A stretch of 64,000 bases of DNA from Plantibacter flavus (GTDB taxonomy: Bacteria > Actinomycetota > Actinomycetes > Actinomycetales > Microbacteriaceae): positions 1,302,001 through 1,366,000 of the forward strand of contig NZ_CP019402.1 in the NCBI RefSeq assembly GCF_002024505.1, given 5' to 3'. The first letter of the stretch is position 1. Every line of letters starts with the position of its first letter. Both the position numbers and the translations under genes were made by a program. Below the pieces are notes generated by a model. That model was not told the origin of the DNA and did not search any database. It saw only the letters and a list, made by a program, of their open reading frames with translations. Below are positions 34,561 to 41,361 of the stretch, piece by piece.

Positions 34561-35168
34561 TGGATGGTCCTCGGTATGTTCCGCCGGAGCAGTATCAGGC
34601 TGGTCTGATCAAGGATCAGCAGCGGCAGTTGCGTGACGCACAACGGTCTACGGGCACAGAGCGTGCGCTGACTGTCCAGGAGTTGCAGGCTGCTGTTGAG
34701 GAAGTCCAGCGGGTCGCTGCGGCGCAGGCTGAGCAACTGTTGGCTCTCAACGCCGCGGTTAACCTCCTGAACTCCACGCGCCCTGTGTCGGCTTCTGGCG
34801 GGACCACGTATCAGCCGGTGTCCGCGAACTCGTGGGCGACCACAGACCAACCGTCTGTGTCGTTCTCCACGCCGACCGGTCGGGCACGCATCGACGTGCA
34901 GGCGTTGGTCCTGTCCGCCGGTGATTCCGCGATCGCAACGTTCGGTATTTACACCGACCTCGGCGCACCCGTTGTCACGCGTGAGAGCCGACGGGATGCG
35001 TGGAAGGGCTTCACGAACGGTGTCCTCGGCGGTGTTGGTGGTGCCGGGTTGGACGTCATCGACGGTCTGCCTGTGAACACGCCCCTCATTGCCCGGTTCG
35101 AGTGTTACGCGTACAACGCGAACGCCATGTTCCGTTCTCCGTCCATTTCAGCAGCCGGTACAGCTTAG
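34560..35168 (+). CDS. Tail-tip protein with N-terminal coiled coil
   Basis: The protein has 202 residues from ATG 34560 (TAATG overlap). Residues 10-70 form a Gln/Ala-rich coiled coil (LTVQELQAAVEEVQRVAAAQAEQLLALN). The C-terminal part is beta-rich and ends in a Ser/Ala tail, suiting a trimeric fibre neck. No family recognised. Confidence 0.6.
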   Translation: MDGPRYVPPEQYQAGLIKDQQRQLRDAQRSTGTERALTVQELQAAVEEVQRVAAAQAEQLLALNAAVNLLNSTRPVSASGGTTYQPVSANSWATTDQPSVSFSTPTGRARIDVQALVLSAGDSAIATFGIYTDLGAPVVTRESRRDAWKGFTNGVLGGVGGAGLDVIDGLPVNTPLIARFECYAYNANAMFRSPSISAAGTA

Positions 35169-35179
35169 GGAGGCCCACT

Positions 35180-35602
35180 GTGGCAACGATCATCACCGGG
35201 CCTGTCCCGGATTCAGCCGGCCAACCAGCAGACGGACGCCTCGAGTTCCGACAGGAGGTGCCGTTCGCGTCGGCTGCGGGGTCGGCAACTCAGGCTCTGG
35301 CGATTGCGACAGTGCGCGGTGGCGAGATTGTCGCCCTCGATGGCGGACCGTTCACCATGCCGCCGTCACCACCTGGCACTGCGGTCGTCATCATCGAGGC
35401 CCTGCGAGGTCGAGCTTCGGTGCGGCGAGTGGCGATCCCCGACCAAGCATCCGTCCTCTACATGGACCTGCTCCCACCCGTTCTCGGGTACGGGGAGATT
35501 TGGTACGTCGAGCTCGAAACAGATCCTGTGCCTGAGGGCGCGAAACCCGGCGACTGGTTGTACGTCGGCTCCACGAACATGCTCTACCTGATTGGGGAAT
35601 GA
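35180..35602 (+). CDS. Small tail-module structural protein
   Basis: The protein has 140 residues starting at GTG 35180, with AGGGAGG 7 nt upstream. It is mostly beta (GGEIVALDGGPFTMPPSPPGTAVVIIEAL), resembling a fibre-adaptor domain. It sits between the coiled-coil tip protein and the spike, and may be the peg or adaptor of the spike; this is inferred from order. Confidence 0.55.
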   Translation: MATIITGPVPDSAGQPADGRLEFRQEVPFASAAGSATQALAIATVRGGEIVALDGGPFTMPPSPPGTAVVIIEALRGRASVRRVAIPDQASVLYMDLLPPVLGYGEIWYVELETDPVPEGAKPGDWLYVGSTNMLYLIGE

Positions 35603-35605
35603 CAC

Positions 35606-37045
35606 ATGGTTACGAAGATCCCGATCTCGAACCTCAAGGGCGACACCGGCCCCATCGCACCCGAGACGGTTATCGACTTCCGCCGGGAGACCGACGACGT
35701 CGTGCTGGAGCGCTACAACGGCGAGGAGAAGAACCTCGGCAGCTTCAAGGGAGACAAGGGCGACCGCGGAGACGACGGCGCCAACGTCATCCCCACCGCG
35801 AACGCCGTGAAGAACGAGGTGACGAACGCAACCCCCACGCGGCAGTTCCTCGACCAGCGGTACCTGCTCCTCGCGCCGGCCCCGTCCGGCGGCGACGACA
35901 CCGCCGTGCTGCAGGATCTCGTCACCAAGGCGACCGCGACCGGCGTGCCCCTCTACCTGCAGCGGGGCACCTACCTGACGACCGGCCTTGTCGGTCCGTC
36001 CGGGTTCAACCAGCCCATCATCCGCGGCTTCGGCCGCAACCTCACCACCCTGCAGGTCACCGGCGGCGGCACCGCTATCCTCCTCCGGGGTGGATCCGGG
36101 CAGCTGTCAGGCGGCGTCATCGAGGACATGTCGATCGAGGGTGCAGGCGGTATCGGCATCGAGCTCCGGGGCTGCGGCGGCGTGAACATCTACCGCGTGT
36201 GGATGAAGAACCTCGCGATCGGCTGGTTGCTGAACAACAACGGGACGGGCAACTTCTCGGAGTTCAACGTCATGCATGACTCCGAGTTCGCCACGTCGGT
36301 AACGCTGCCGATGGAGCTCCGCCGGGGAACGGGCAACGACTCGTTCCACGGTGTCGGGTTCCGCGACGTGATCCTCAACCAGGGCACCTCTGCGCCCGGC
36401 CCGATGATCAAGGTCGGTGCTGGCTGCCGGCTGTACCACTCGCCGATGGACGTCACGCTGTTCCTCCGCACCGAGGGTGTGCCGTTCCTGCTGAACGAGT
36501 CGACGCAGCACGTGAACACGATCGGGTCGATCCGCACGGAGACGACCTCGACCAAGGTGCACCAGTTGTTCGGATACTCGTCGTCCGGACGCTGGCGTCA
36601 CGCCGGTTCTCTCAGCAGCATCTCCGAAGGTGTGCAGCTCGGTACGGGGATGACGCTCGTCGACCGCTACCAGCTGAACTCAGACGGAAGCGTCACGCTG
36701 CAGGAGACACCGGACGAGGTCAAGTACCAGCTGACCACCGGGGCGAACCTCACGCGCGCCTACGCAACAGGCGGCGGCACCTGGCTTGCCGTCGTGGACA
36801 TGCGCGGCCCGAACTTCGAGCGGACAGTGGTCTGCCTCGTGACGCGATACGCGGCCGAGTCAACCATCGGTGTCGTCAGCATCGGCACGACGCGGAACTT
36901 CGACGGCGCGAGTATCGGGACCGTGACGGTGGGCGCTTCAGGTCAGTCGCTGGCGATCGCGGGGGCGAACTTCCCCGCGTCTGGCTTCACTGCGCGTGTG
37001 ACGTCGACTCCGTTGCAGGGACGCTTGCAGTTCCCGCTTGTCTAG
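35606..37045 (+). CDS. Tail spike, beta-helix-like, with short collagen-like repeat
   Basis: The protein has 479 residues. The N-terminal adaptor is followed by FKGDKGDRGDDGAN (about residues 48-61), a short Gly-x-y collagen-like segment that could trimerise the stalk. Residues 90-330 alternate short strands with Gly/Asn turns (GVIEDMSIEGAGGIGIELRGCGGVNIYRV), as in right-handed beta-helix pectate-lyase-like spikes. The C-terminal 130 residues form a separate beta domain. It most likely binds or trims a surface glycan. It is the last late gene. Confidence 0.75.
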   Translation: MVTKIPISNLKGDTGPIAPETVIDFRRETDDVVLERYNGEEKNLGSFKGDKGDRGDDGANVIPTANAVKNEVTNATPTRQFLDQRYLLLAPAPSGGDDTAVLQDLVTKATATGVPLYLQRGTYLTTGLVGPSGFNQPIIRGFGRNLTTLQVTGGGTAILLRGGSGQLSGGVIEDMSIEGAGGIGIELRGCGGVNIYRVWMKNLAIGWLLNNNGTGNFSEFNVMHDSEFATSVTLPMELRRGTGNDSFHGVGFRDVILNQGTSAPGPMIKVGAGCRLYHSPMDVTLFLRTEGVPFLLNESTQHVNTIGSIRTETTSTKVHQLFGYSSSGRWRHAGSLSSISEGVQLGTGMTLVDRYQLNSDGSVTLQETPDEVKYQLTTGANLTRAYATGGGTWLAVVDMRGPNFERTVVCLVTRYAAESTIGVVSIGTTRNFDGASIGTVTVGASGQSLAIAGANFPASGFTARVTSTPLQGRLQFPLV

Positions 37046-37296
37046 TCGGTGGGTGGGTGGTCGCCGCGGCGCTTCGCCTCGTCGCGGTTGTACACGCCTG
37101 TGAGCCAACCCGCGCCACACACGAGGGCCACGTAGAAGGCCCCGACTGTGACGGGGCCGAAGTCTCGCATCCCGAACCAGCCGACTTCCATCATGCCGGT
37201 CATGAAGCAGACGAACGCCGCAGCCAGGAAGCCCCAACCGCAGATCTTCTCGGTCAGGTCGTCGACTCTCCGCTGCCCTGGTGACCGACTGTCCAT
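37042..37296 (-). CDS. Small membrane protein antisense to the late-operon tail
   Basis: The protein has 84 residues from the ATG at 37296 (GTG 37305 also in frame). It has two membrane segments (GFLAAAFVCFMTGMMEVGWF, VGAFYVALVCGAGWLTGVY) with charged ends. It overlaps the spike stop by 4 bases on the opposite strand and lies upstream of the late terminator, so late transcripts run antisense through it. It may be a lysogen-expressed exclusion protein or a stray holin-like gene; unproven. Confidence 0.5.
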   Translation of the reverse strand: MDSRSPGQRRVDDLTEKICGWGFLAAAFVCFMTGMMEVGWFGMRDFGPVTVGAFYVALVCGAGWLTGVYNRDEAKRRGDHPPTD

Positions 37297-37313
37297 GCGC
37301 AACACCCTACTGG

Positions 37314-37353
37314 CCCCCTGGCTCGCTCTACAGAGCGAGCCAGGGGGTTTTCT
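37314..37353 (+). terminator. Strong intrinsic terminator of the late operon
   Basis: A 15-bp perfect stem (37314-37328 with 37333-37347) with loop TACA is followed by TTTTCTTG. It is the best terminator in the prophage. Confidence 0.9.
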
Positions 37354-37422
37354 TGTGTTTCGTTCTAGTGCGTCTCGCTAACGACATGGTGTTTGAGACA
37401 GTGAAGCTGCTTGACTGAGCGA

Positions 37423-37755
37423 ATGTCCAACGAAGACCATCCGCCAGCGCCAGCGCCAGCGCCAGCGCCAGCGCCAATCAATGACGGCCGCCCCTCGAAC
37501 TGGGCGCTCGCCGTTCTCGGAGCTTTTGCTGTCGTGGCCATAGTCGCACTTCTCGCAGGGTTGAGACCTGAGAGCCCTGGCTTCATAGAGGGGCGCCTAT
37601 GGGATGGTGGCACTGCCATCCTTGCCGCTTGTGGGGTCGCGCTGTCTGGATGGCTGCCGAAGGGGTCGAGACGCACAGTCGTCAGTTGGGTCGGCATCGT
37701 GTTAGGTCTGGTCGGGCTGGCCTTGTCGGTCGGCAACTTCGTTGCAATCCGCTGA
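37423..37755 (+). CDS. Small membrane protein with Pro-Ala repeat
   Basis: The protein has 110 residues from ATG 37423. The N-terminus carries a (Pro-Ala)5-6 run encoded by a 6-bp tandem repeat. Three membrane segments follow (WALAVLGAFAVVAIVALLAG, GTAILAACGVALSGWL, TVVSWVGIVLGLVGLALSV). It is the first gene beyond the late terminator. Function unknown; a lysogeny-related membrane role is possible. Confidence 0.5.
   Translation: MSNEDHPPAPAPAPAPAPINDGRPSNWALAVLGAFAVVAIVALLAGLRPESPGFIEGRLWDGGTAILAACGVALSGWLPKGSRRTVVSWVGIVLGLVGLALSVGNFVAIR
37443..37472 (+). repeat. Five tandem GCCAGC units
   Basis: The five perfect 6-bp units encode Ala-Ser/Pro-Ala steps in the small membrane protein. Copy-number change would lengthen or shorten the tract in frame. 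Confidence 0.8.
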
Positions 37756-37851
37756 TCAAGGACGACATTCTCGATGACCTGCTGGATGTCCTCAGCGACA
37801 TCGCCGCCACTAGGTTCCGCGGGCAGCGGCGCATACCGGGTCCTCTCGCCC

Positions 37852-38142
37852 CTACATGCGTCGCCGCTGCACTCCGTCCCCGTCGATCCCATTCGGCGGA
37901 CCGTCCCTCCCGTCGCGCTTGGACGGGAGATCCCACCGCACCATCAGATCCGCGCCTTCCAACGTCGGCGTGGTCCCCATGAGCACGAGGGCGCCGGGGT
38001 CGGGGTCCCAGCGGAGGACGAAGAACACGTCGTTGCCGCGGCCGTCGCGCCGGCGTTGGATGATGGCCTTCGGGTGCACCGGGTCATTGCGCATGCACAA
38101 CCAAGTGTCGAGGTCGAAGCGGATAGGTCGAGTACGGGCCAC
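37852..38142 (-). CDS. Small protein of unknown function
   Basis: The protein has 96 residues from GTG 38142; TACGAT ends 7 nt upstream, the spacing of a leaderless start (GTG 38148 is also in frame). The mixed beta/charged sequence LDTWLCMRND...AIIQRRRDGRGNDVFFVLRWD suggests a compact fold. It is divergent from the three-gene cassette with a short shared upstream region. No family recognised. Confidence 0.5.
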   Translation of the reverse strand: MARTRPIRFDLDTWLCMRNDPVHPKAIIQRRRDGRGNDVFFVLRWDPDPGALVLMGTTPTLEGADLMVRWDLPSKRDGRDGPPNGIDGDGVQRRRM

Positions 38143-38220
38143 GAGCACGATCGTAGGTTGGGCCGCAGACGCTGTCTCAACCCGAGGGTTACGGAGCCCT
38201 GACGGGTGTGTGAGTCATGC

Positions 38221-38233
38221 CATAATCATCGTC
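38221..38233 (+). promoter_or_regulatory. Leaderless -10 element for the three-gene cassette
   Basis: CATAAT (38221-38226) ends 7 nt before ATG 38234 and no ribosome site is present, which suggests a leaderless mRNA. Confidence 0.5.
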
Positions 38234-38617
38234 ATGACTGAAGAGGCTGGCATCACCTTCGGAACACAGTGGCTCTGGGATCCGACGGCTCCTGTGCAAC
38301 TGGTCAATCAGCTAGTGATTCAGCCGGACGTGCCAATGCACGACGGAGCTGCAGGCGATCAGATCTACTTGACCTTTGGGCACCTGAATCCACCTCTAGT
38401 CCTCGGGGACGTGGCGGACCCCCAGGTTCAAGCGCAGCACGCCGGTGCGTTGCTCCCGATTACTCCCGTCGCGCGTCTCGCTGTTACGCGCGAGCGGCTT
38501 CAGGAGTTTTCAGAGGTTCTGAGCAACTGGCTGCAGACTGCGGGTGCAGCTGAACCGAAGGACCAAACTGAGTCGGAGGGGAGGGGCGAGCCGGGGGTGG
38601 CTCACCCTGCCCAATGA
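38234..38617 (+). CDS. Cassette protein A, unknown function
   Basis: The protein has 127 residues, starting leaderless at ATG 38234. A beta-rich core (LVNQLVIQPDVP, DQIYLTFGHLNPPLVLGD) is followed by PVARLAVTRERLQEFSEVLSNWL, a strand-helix end. The pattern ends in a disordered Glu/Gly tail. I recognise the 'yl-GHl-PP' style from unannotated actinobacterial three-gene clusters but know no function. Its stop overlaps the ATG of protein B. Confidence 0.6.
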   Translation: MTEEAGITFGTQWLWDPTAPVQLVNQLVIQPDVPMHDGAAGDQIYLTFGHLNPPLVLGDVADPQVQAQHAGALLPITPVARLAVTRERLQEFSEVLSNWLQTAGAAEPKDQTESEGRGEPGVAHPAQ

Positions 38618-39216
38618 ATAGCCCTCTTACTTTCAAGAAAGTGGCGCTAACTGTAGGTACTTCTGCTGCGCTGGTTCTGTCGGCAGGAGCGGCAGGTGCC
38701 TCGACTTCAAGACACGTCACTTACGAGGTGGTCATCCTCGACAGCGGTGCACCCGTGCCCGCCAAGAAAACCGAGCGCCGTGTTCGGGGGTACAGCTTCA
38801 CTGCCAGGTCGGGGGCGTCTAGCGCTTCCCCAGCCGTCTCGTCTAGTGTGCACAGTAGCGTCGTGCCCGACGCAGATCAGCTTCCCGAGGCCGTTATGAC
38901 CACCGTTTCTGAACTCCGGGCCCTTGAGGATGGATTCCTCGGGCCGGGAAGCGTCGCGCCGAAAACGGAAGTTCTCGGCAAGTTGCTCATGGTCGGTGCT
39001 GATCTTGCGGGCCGGCAGGTCGTTCCCTCGTGGGGTGGCGGCGTGATGATCGAGTGGGCCCGTCATGGTTGTGAATTCACTGCTGAGATTGAGTCAAACG
39101 GTCAGCTGTTTCTTTGCGTTGACAACACGGAGACCGACGAGCTTGCGGAAGTCGAGCGTCCGTTCGCCGTTGCTGAGTTGAAGCAGTTCCTGCAACACGG
39201 CAGCTGGAATGACTGA
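38614..39216 (+). CDS. Cassette protein B, possibly exported
   Basis: The protein has 200 residues, ATGA-coupled to protein A. Residues 1-30 look like a signal peptide (KKVALTVGTSAALVLSAGAAGAS), unusual in a cassette otherwise predicted cytoplasmic. The C-terminal half has the pattern VVPSWGGGVMIEWARHGCEFTAEIE...GQLFLCVDN, a small beta domain that I have seen in many two- or three-gene clusters of unknown role. It overlaps protein C by 8 bases. Confidence 0.6.
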   Translation: MNSPLTFKKVALTVGTSAALVLSAGAAGASTSRHVTYEVVILDSGAPVPAKKTERRVRGYSFTARSGASSASPAVSSSVHSSVVPDADQLPEAVMTTVSELRALEDGFLGPGSVAPKTEVLGKLLMVGADLAGRQVVPSWGGGVMIEWARHGCEFTAEIESNGQLFLCVDNTETDELAEVERPFAVAELKQFLQHGSWND

Positions 39217-39664
39217 GGCTGAATCTAACTCTGGCCCGCCGTCGCCAGACGCAGAAGATGAAATAGATGTCATCCCGTCGGTCGTCGAGATCGAGGACAT
39301 GGACGAAGTTCTTCTCCGGCAGGTTCATCCGACCCACTTCCAGCTGGGCGTTTTGTCGAAGGGTGCGTTCATCCCCGGGCCAGGTCACGATAACCTCCTC
39401 TCAACGCTGCGCGAACGCGTCGGGGCTCAGGCGGCCTACGAGCGCTGGATCGCTCAAGAATACGAATCCGCGGGGACCTGGGGTGTGGGTGTTGGCGAGG
39501 CGGCGGCTGCCTCGTTACCAGCGCTTGACGATGCGCTGGCTTCGAACGTTGCCGATCATGCATCTATCAGCTTCCAGGCCTGCGCAACGAAAGGCGAGAC
39601 CGCCAAAAGGGCACGGAAGCTGCGCGACTACGCGCTAGAGCGTGATTGTCTCTACGCTCCCTAA
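39209..39664 (+). CDS. Cassette protein C, unknown function
   Basis: The protein has 151 residues with an acidic N-terminus. Its core LLRQVHPTHFQLGVLSKGAFIPGPG ... WGVGVGEAA ... DHASISFQACATKGETAKRARKLRDYA resembles unannotated proteins that pair with 'GGV-EW' proteins such as B. Conserved His residues (RQVHP, DHASI) might be catalytic or structural. It ends 6 bases from the convergent integrase 2. Confidence 0.6.
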   Translation: MTEAESNSGPPSPDAEDEIDVIPSVVEIEDMDEVLLRQVHPTHFQLGVLSKGAFIPGPGHDNLLSTLRERVGAQAAYERWIAQEYESAGTWGVGVGEAAAASLPALDDALASNVADHASISFQACATKGETAKRARKLRDYALERDCLYAP

Positions 39665-39670
39665 TTCGAC

Positions 39671-40945
39671 CTAGGCAGTCGGTTCATGAAGGTACCGCAT
39701 CGAGCATGAAGTGCATCGCCATGCCCTCCCCGCTTCGATGACTGACCCGCCACAGGACCCGCACCGAGGGGCTGCATCGATAGACACTTCTCGCAGCTGT
39801 TCGGAGTACCGTTCCATCGCGTCAGTCAGGCGAGGTCGGTTGCCGAGTGACTTGTACGCACGACTCATCGAGCGTGCAGAGTGCCCGATGATCTCGACGA
39901 TGACGTCCTCGGGGACGCCGGCTTCGTACATGAGGTCGACCGCCGTGTGGCGAAGGTCGTGGAGACGGACGTTCTTCGTGATGCCGTAGCCGGCCCGCGA
40001 CTCTCGCCATCTTTTCGAGTCTCGATCAGGATCAATCGGGCGGCCGTCGTCGGAGAAGACGAGACCAAACTTGTTCGGTGGCGAGGAGTCCCGGTGAGCC
40101 TCGATGATCGACCGCAGTGGCTCGACCAGGGGGATGATGCGCCACCCGGCCTTCGACTTCGGTCTGGTGAGGAACAGGCCGCCGCGAAGCTGGCGATACT
40201 CGAAGTCCGCCGGCGCAATCAGCTTCGGGGGAGTGGTCGTACGGTCGAGGGGGAAGCGCTGCAACTGCCATGACAGGTCGAGCACATCGGTCACTCGGTC
40301 CCACTCAAGCCCGATGACCTCGCCGCGACGTGCGCCGGTGAGGATCGACGTCGCCCAGCGAGCGCCCCATGTCTCGTCGTGCCTCAGCCGCTGCAACACC
40401 GCACGAGCCTCGTCGGCGGTCAATGCCTCGAGCTCAACGTGCGGCTTCCGAGGTGGACGAATCATCTTCGCCGGGTTGAACGTGATGAATCGTTCCCGAA
40501 CGGCATCTTCGAACGCGGCTGACATGACCCGGTATGCGTAGAGGCTGTAGCTGCGCGCGAATCCGAGCTCGTCAACCATGCGATCCCCGACGCGTCTCAC
40601 CTGAGCCGCCGTCACACTGTCGAGTTTCGTGCGCCCGATTACCGGCACGATGTGCTTGTCGATGATGTTCGCGTACCCAAGGCGAGTGGTCGGTCGAACG
40701 TTTGGGACCACGGTCGTCGTCATCCAGTACCGGAACCAGTCCTCCACGGTGGGGTCGGCAAGCGCAACCTCGCCGCGAGCCTGCATTGCGACCCTGAATT
40801 CAGTCATCTTCCGTTCGGCCGTGGCCCGGTCCTTCGACCGAATCAGCTTGCGTCGGCGCTTGCCGTTGAGAGGCGGTAGCTCCATCGAGACACACCAGTA
40901 CCCCCGCGAATCCTGAAAGACAGACCCTTCACCCTTTGCCCGCAT
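39671..40945 (-). CDS. Tyrosine integrase 2 with C-terminal zinc ribbon
   Basis: The protein has 424 residues with AGGAGAG before the ATG. The N-terminal arm-binding domain (GSVFQDSRGYWCVSMEL) and core-binding domain (about 62-160) precede a fully canonical catalytic domain: R206 (TGARRGE), K265, H329-R332-H333 (HDLRHT), H355 (IGHS) and Y364. Beyond the usual end lies a zinc ribbon with C395, C398, C411 and C414. A promoter TTGGGA-18-TAGAGT faces it from the attP side. It looks intact. Whether it or integrase 1 acts on tRNA-Thr cannot be told from sequence. Confidence 0.9.
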   Translation of the reverse strand: MRAKGEGSVFQDSRGYWCVSMELPPLNGKRRRKLIRSKDRATAERKMTEFRVAMQARGEVALADPTVEDWFRYWMTTTVVPNVRPTTRLGYANIIDKHIVPVIGRTKLDSVTAAQVRRVGDRMVDELGFARSYSLYAYRVMSAAFEDAVRERFITFNPAKMIRPPRKPHVELEALTADEARAVLQRLRHDETWGARWATSILTGARRGEVIGLEWDRVTDVLDLSWQLQRFPLDRTTTPPKLIAPADFEYRQLRGGLFLTRPKSKAGWRIIPLVEPLRSIIEAHRDSSPPNKFGLVFSDDGRPIDPDRDSKRWRESRAGYGITKNVRLHDLRHTAVDLMYEAGVPEDVIVEIIGHSARSMSRAYKSLGNRPRLTDAMERYSEQLREVSIDAAPRCGSCGGSVIEAGRAWRCTSCSMRYLHEPTA

Positions 40946-41262
40946 CCGCTCTCCTGACCCTCGGGTTGACAGGACTCTACGCGGGCGACGGGCGTCCTCC
41001 CAAGTGCGCCATCTGGGCCGGAACGGACGGGCTGTCCAGATGTGAACTGCCGGTGTTCAGATCTAGGCGGAGCGCAGTGACTGACTCAACAGGGGGGTCT
41101 AATGCGGCCGATCGCTCGTGATTTACTCGTGGTTTTTGGCGCAGAACGGCACGGAAATCGGCGTAGACTGTCGTACATCGGAGCCCGATTGTGTCAGTGA
41201 AATTGGCTGGTCAGGCATATAAAGAACGAACTTTAACGTGCCGGACGTAAAGCCCGCCTGCT
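40946..41262. other. attP left-arm region (no gene)
   Basis: This 317-bp stretch is non-coding. It holds the integrase 2 promoter (minus strand, TAGAGT at 40979-40974, TTGGGA at 41003-40998), the 21-bp arm-type repeat at 41116-41136 and an AT-rich tract next to the core (about 41190-41240). These are the usual parts of a phage attachment arm. Confidence 0.65.
41116..41136 (+). repeat. Putative integrase arm-type site, P side
   Basis: Direct repeat of 4726-4746, 20 of 21 bases identical. Confidence 0.5.
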
Positions 41263-41301
41263 AAGCGTAGGTTACGGGTTCAAGTCCCGTCGTCGGCTCC
41301 A
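41263..41301 (+). repeat. attR core (displaced tRNA-Thr 3' end)
   Basis: Thirty-nine bases identical to 4630-4668, lacking any 5' half of a tRNA. Marks the right end of the prophage. Confidence 0.95.
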
Positions 41302-41306
41302 GCCGA

Positions 41307-41340
41307 GAACCGCCCGCTCAGCCTGCTGAGTGGGCGGTTC
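41307..41340 (+). terminator. Original terminator of tRNA-Thr
   Basis: A 15-bp stem (41307-41321 with 41326-41340, one G-U pair) lies just beyond the displaced tRNA 3' end. It is separated from its gene by the prophage. Confidence 0.8.
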
Positions 41341-41361
41341 CTCATTGGAAGGAACCCTCCC

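Larger units (their letters stand above)
4630..41301. mobile_element. Complete siphovirus-like prophage integrated in tRNA-Thr
   Basis: The element is about 36.6 kb, bounded by a 39-bp perfect direct repeat of the tRNA 3' end. It carries a coherent phage genome: repressor and integrase, excisionase-like gene, replication genes, HNH, terminase, portal, coat, connectors, tail, lysis and spike genes, then an accessory end with a second integrase. No structural or replication gene I could read is interrupted, so it may be inducible; that is inference. The module order and tape-measure gene indicate a long non-contractile tail, as there is no sheath gene. Confidence 0.95.

Noticed and set aside
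37348..41262. Right accessory end as a separate nested integrative element with integrase 2
   Set aside because: I found no second pair of direct repeats or a target-site junction near 37.3 kb; one set of att repeats bounds the whole unit. Not excluded, only unsupported.
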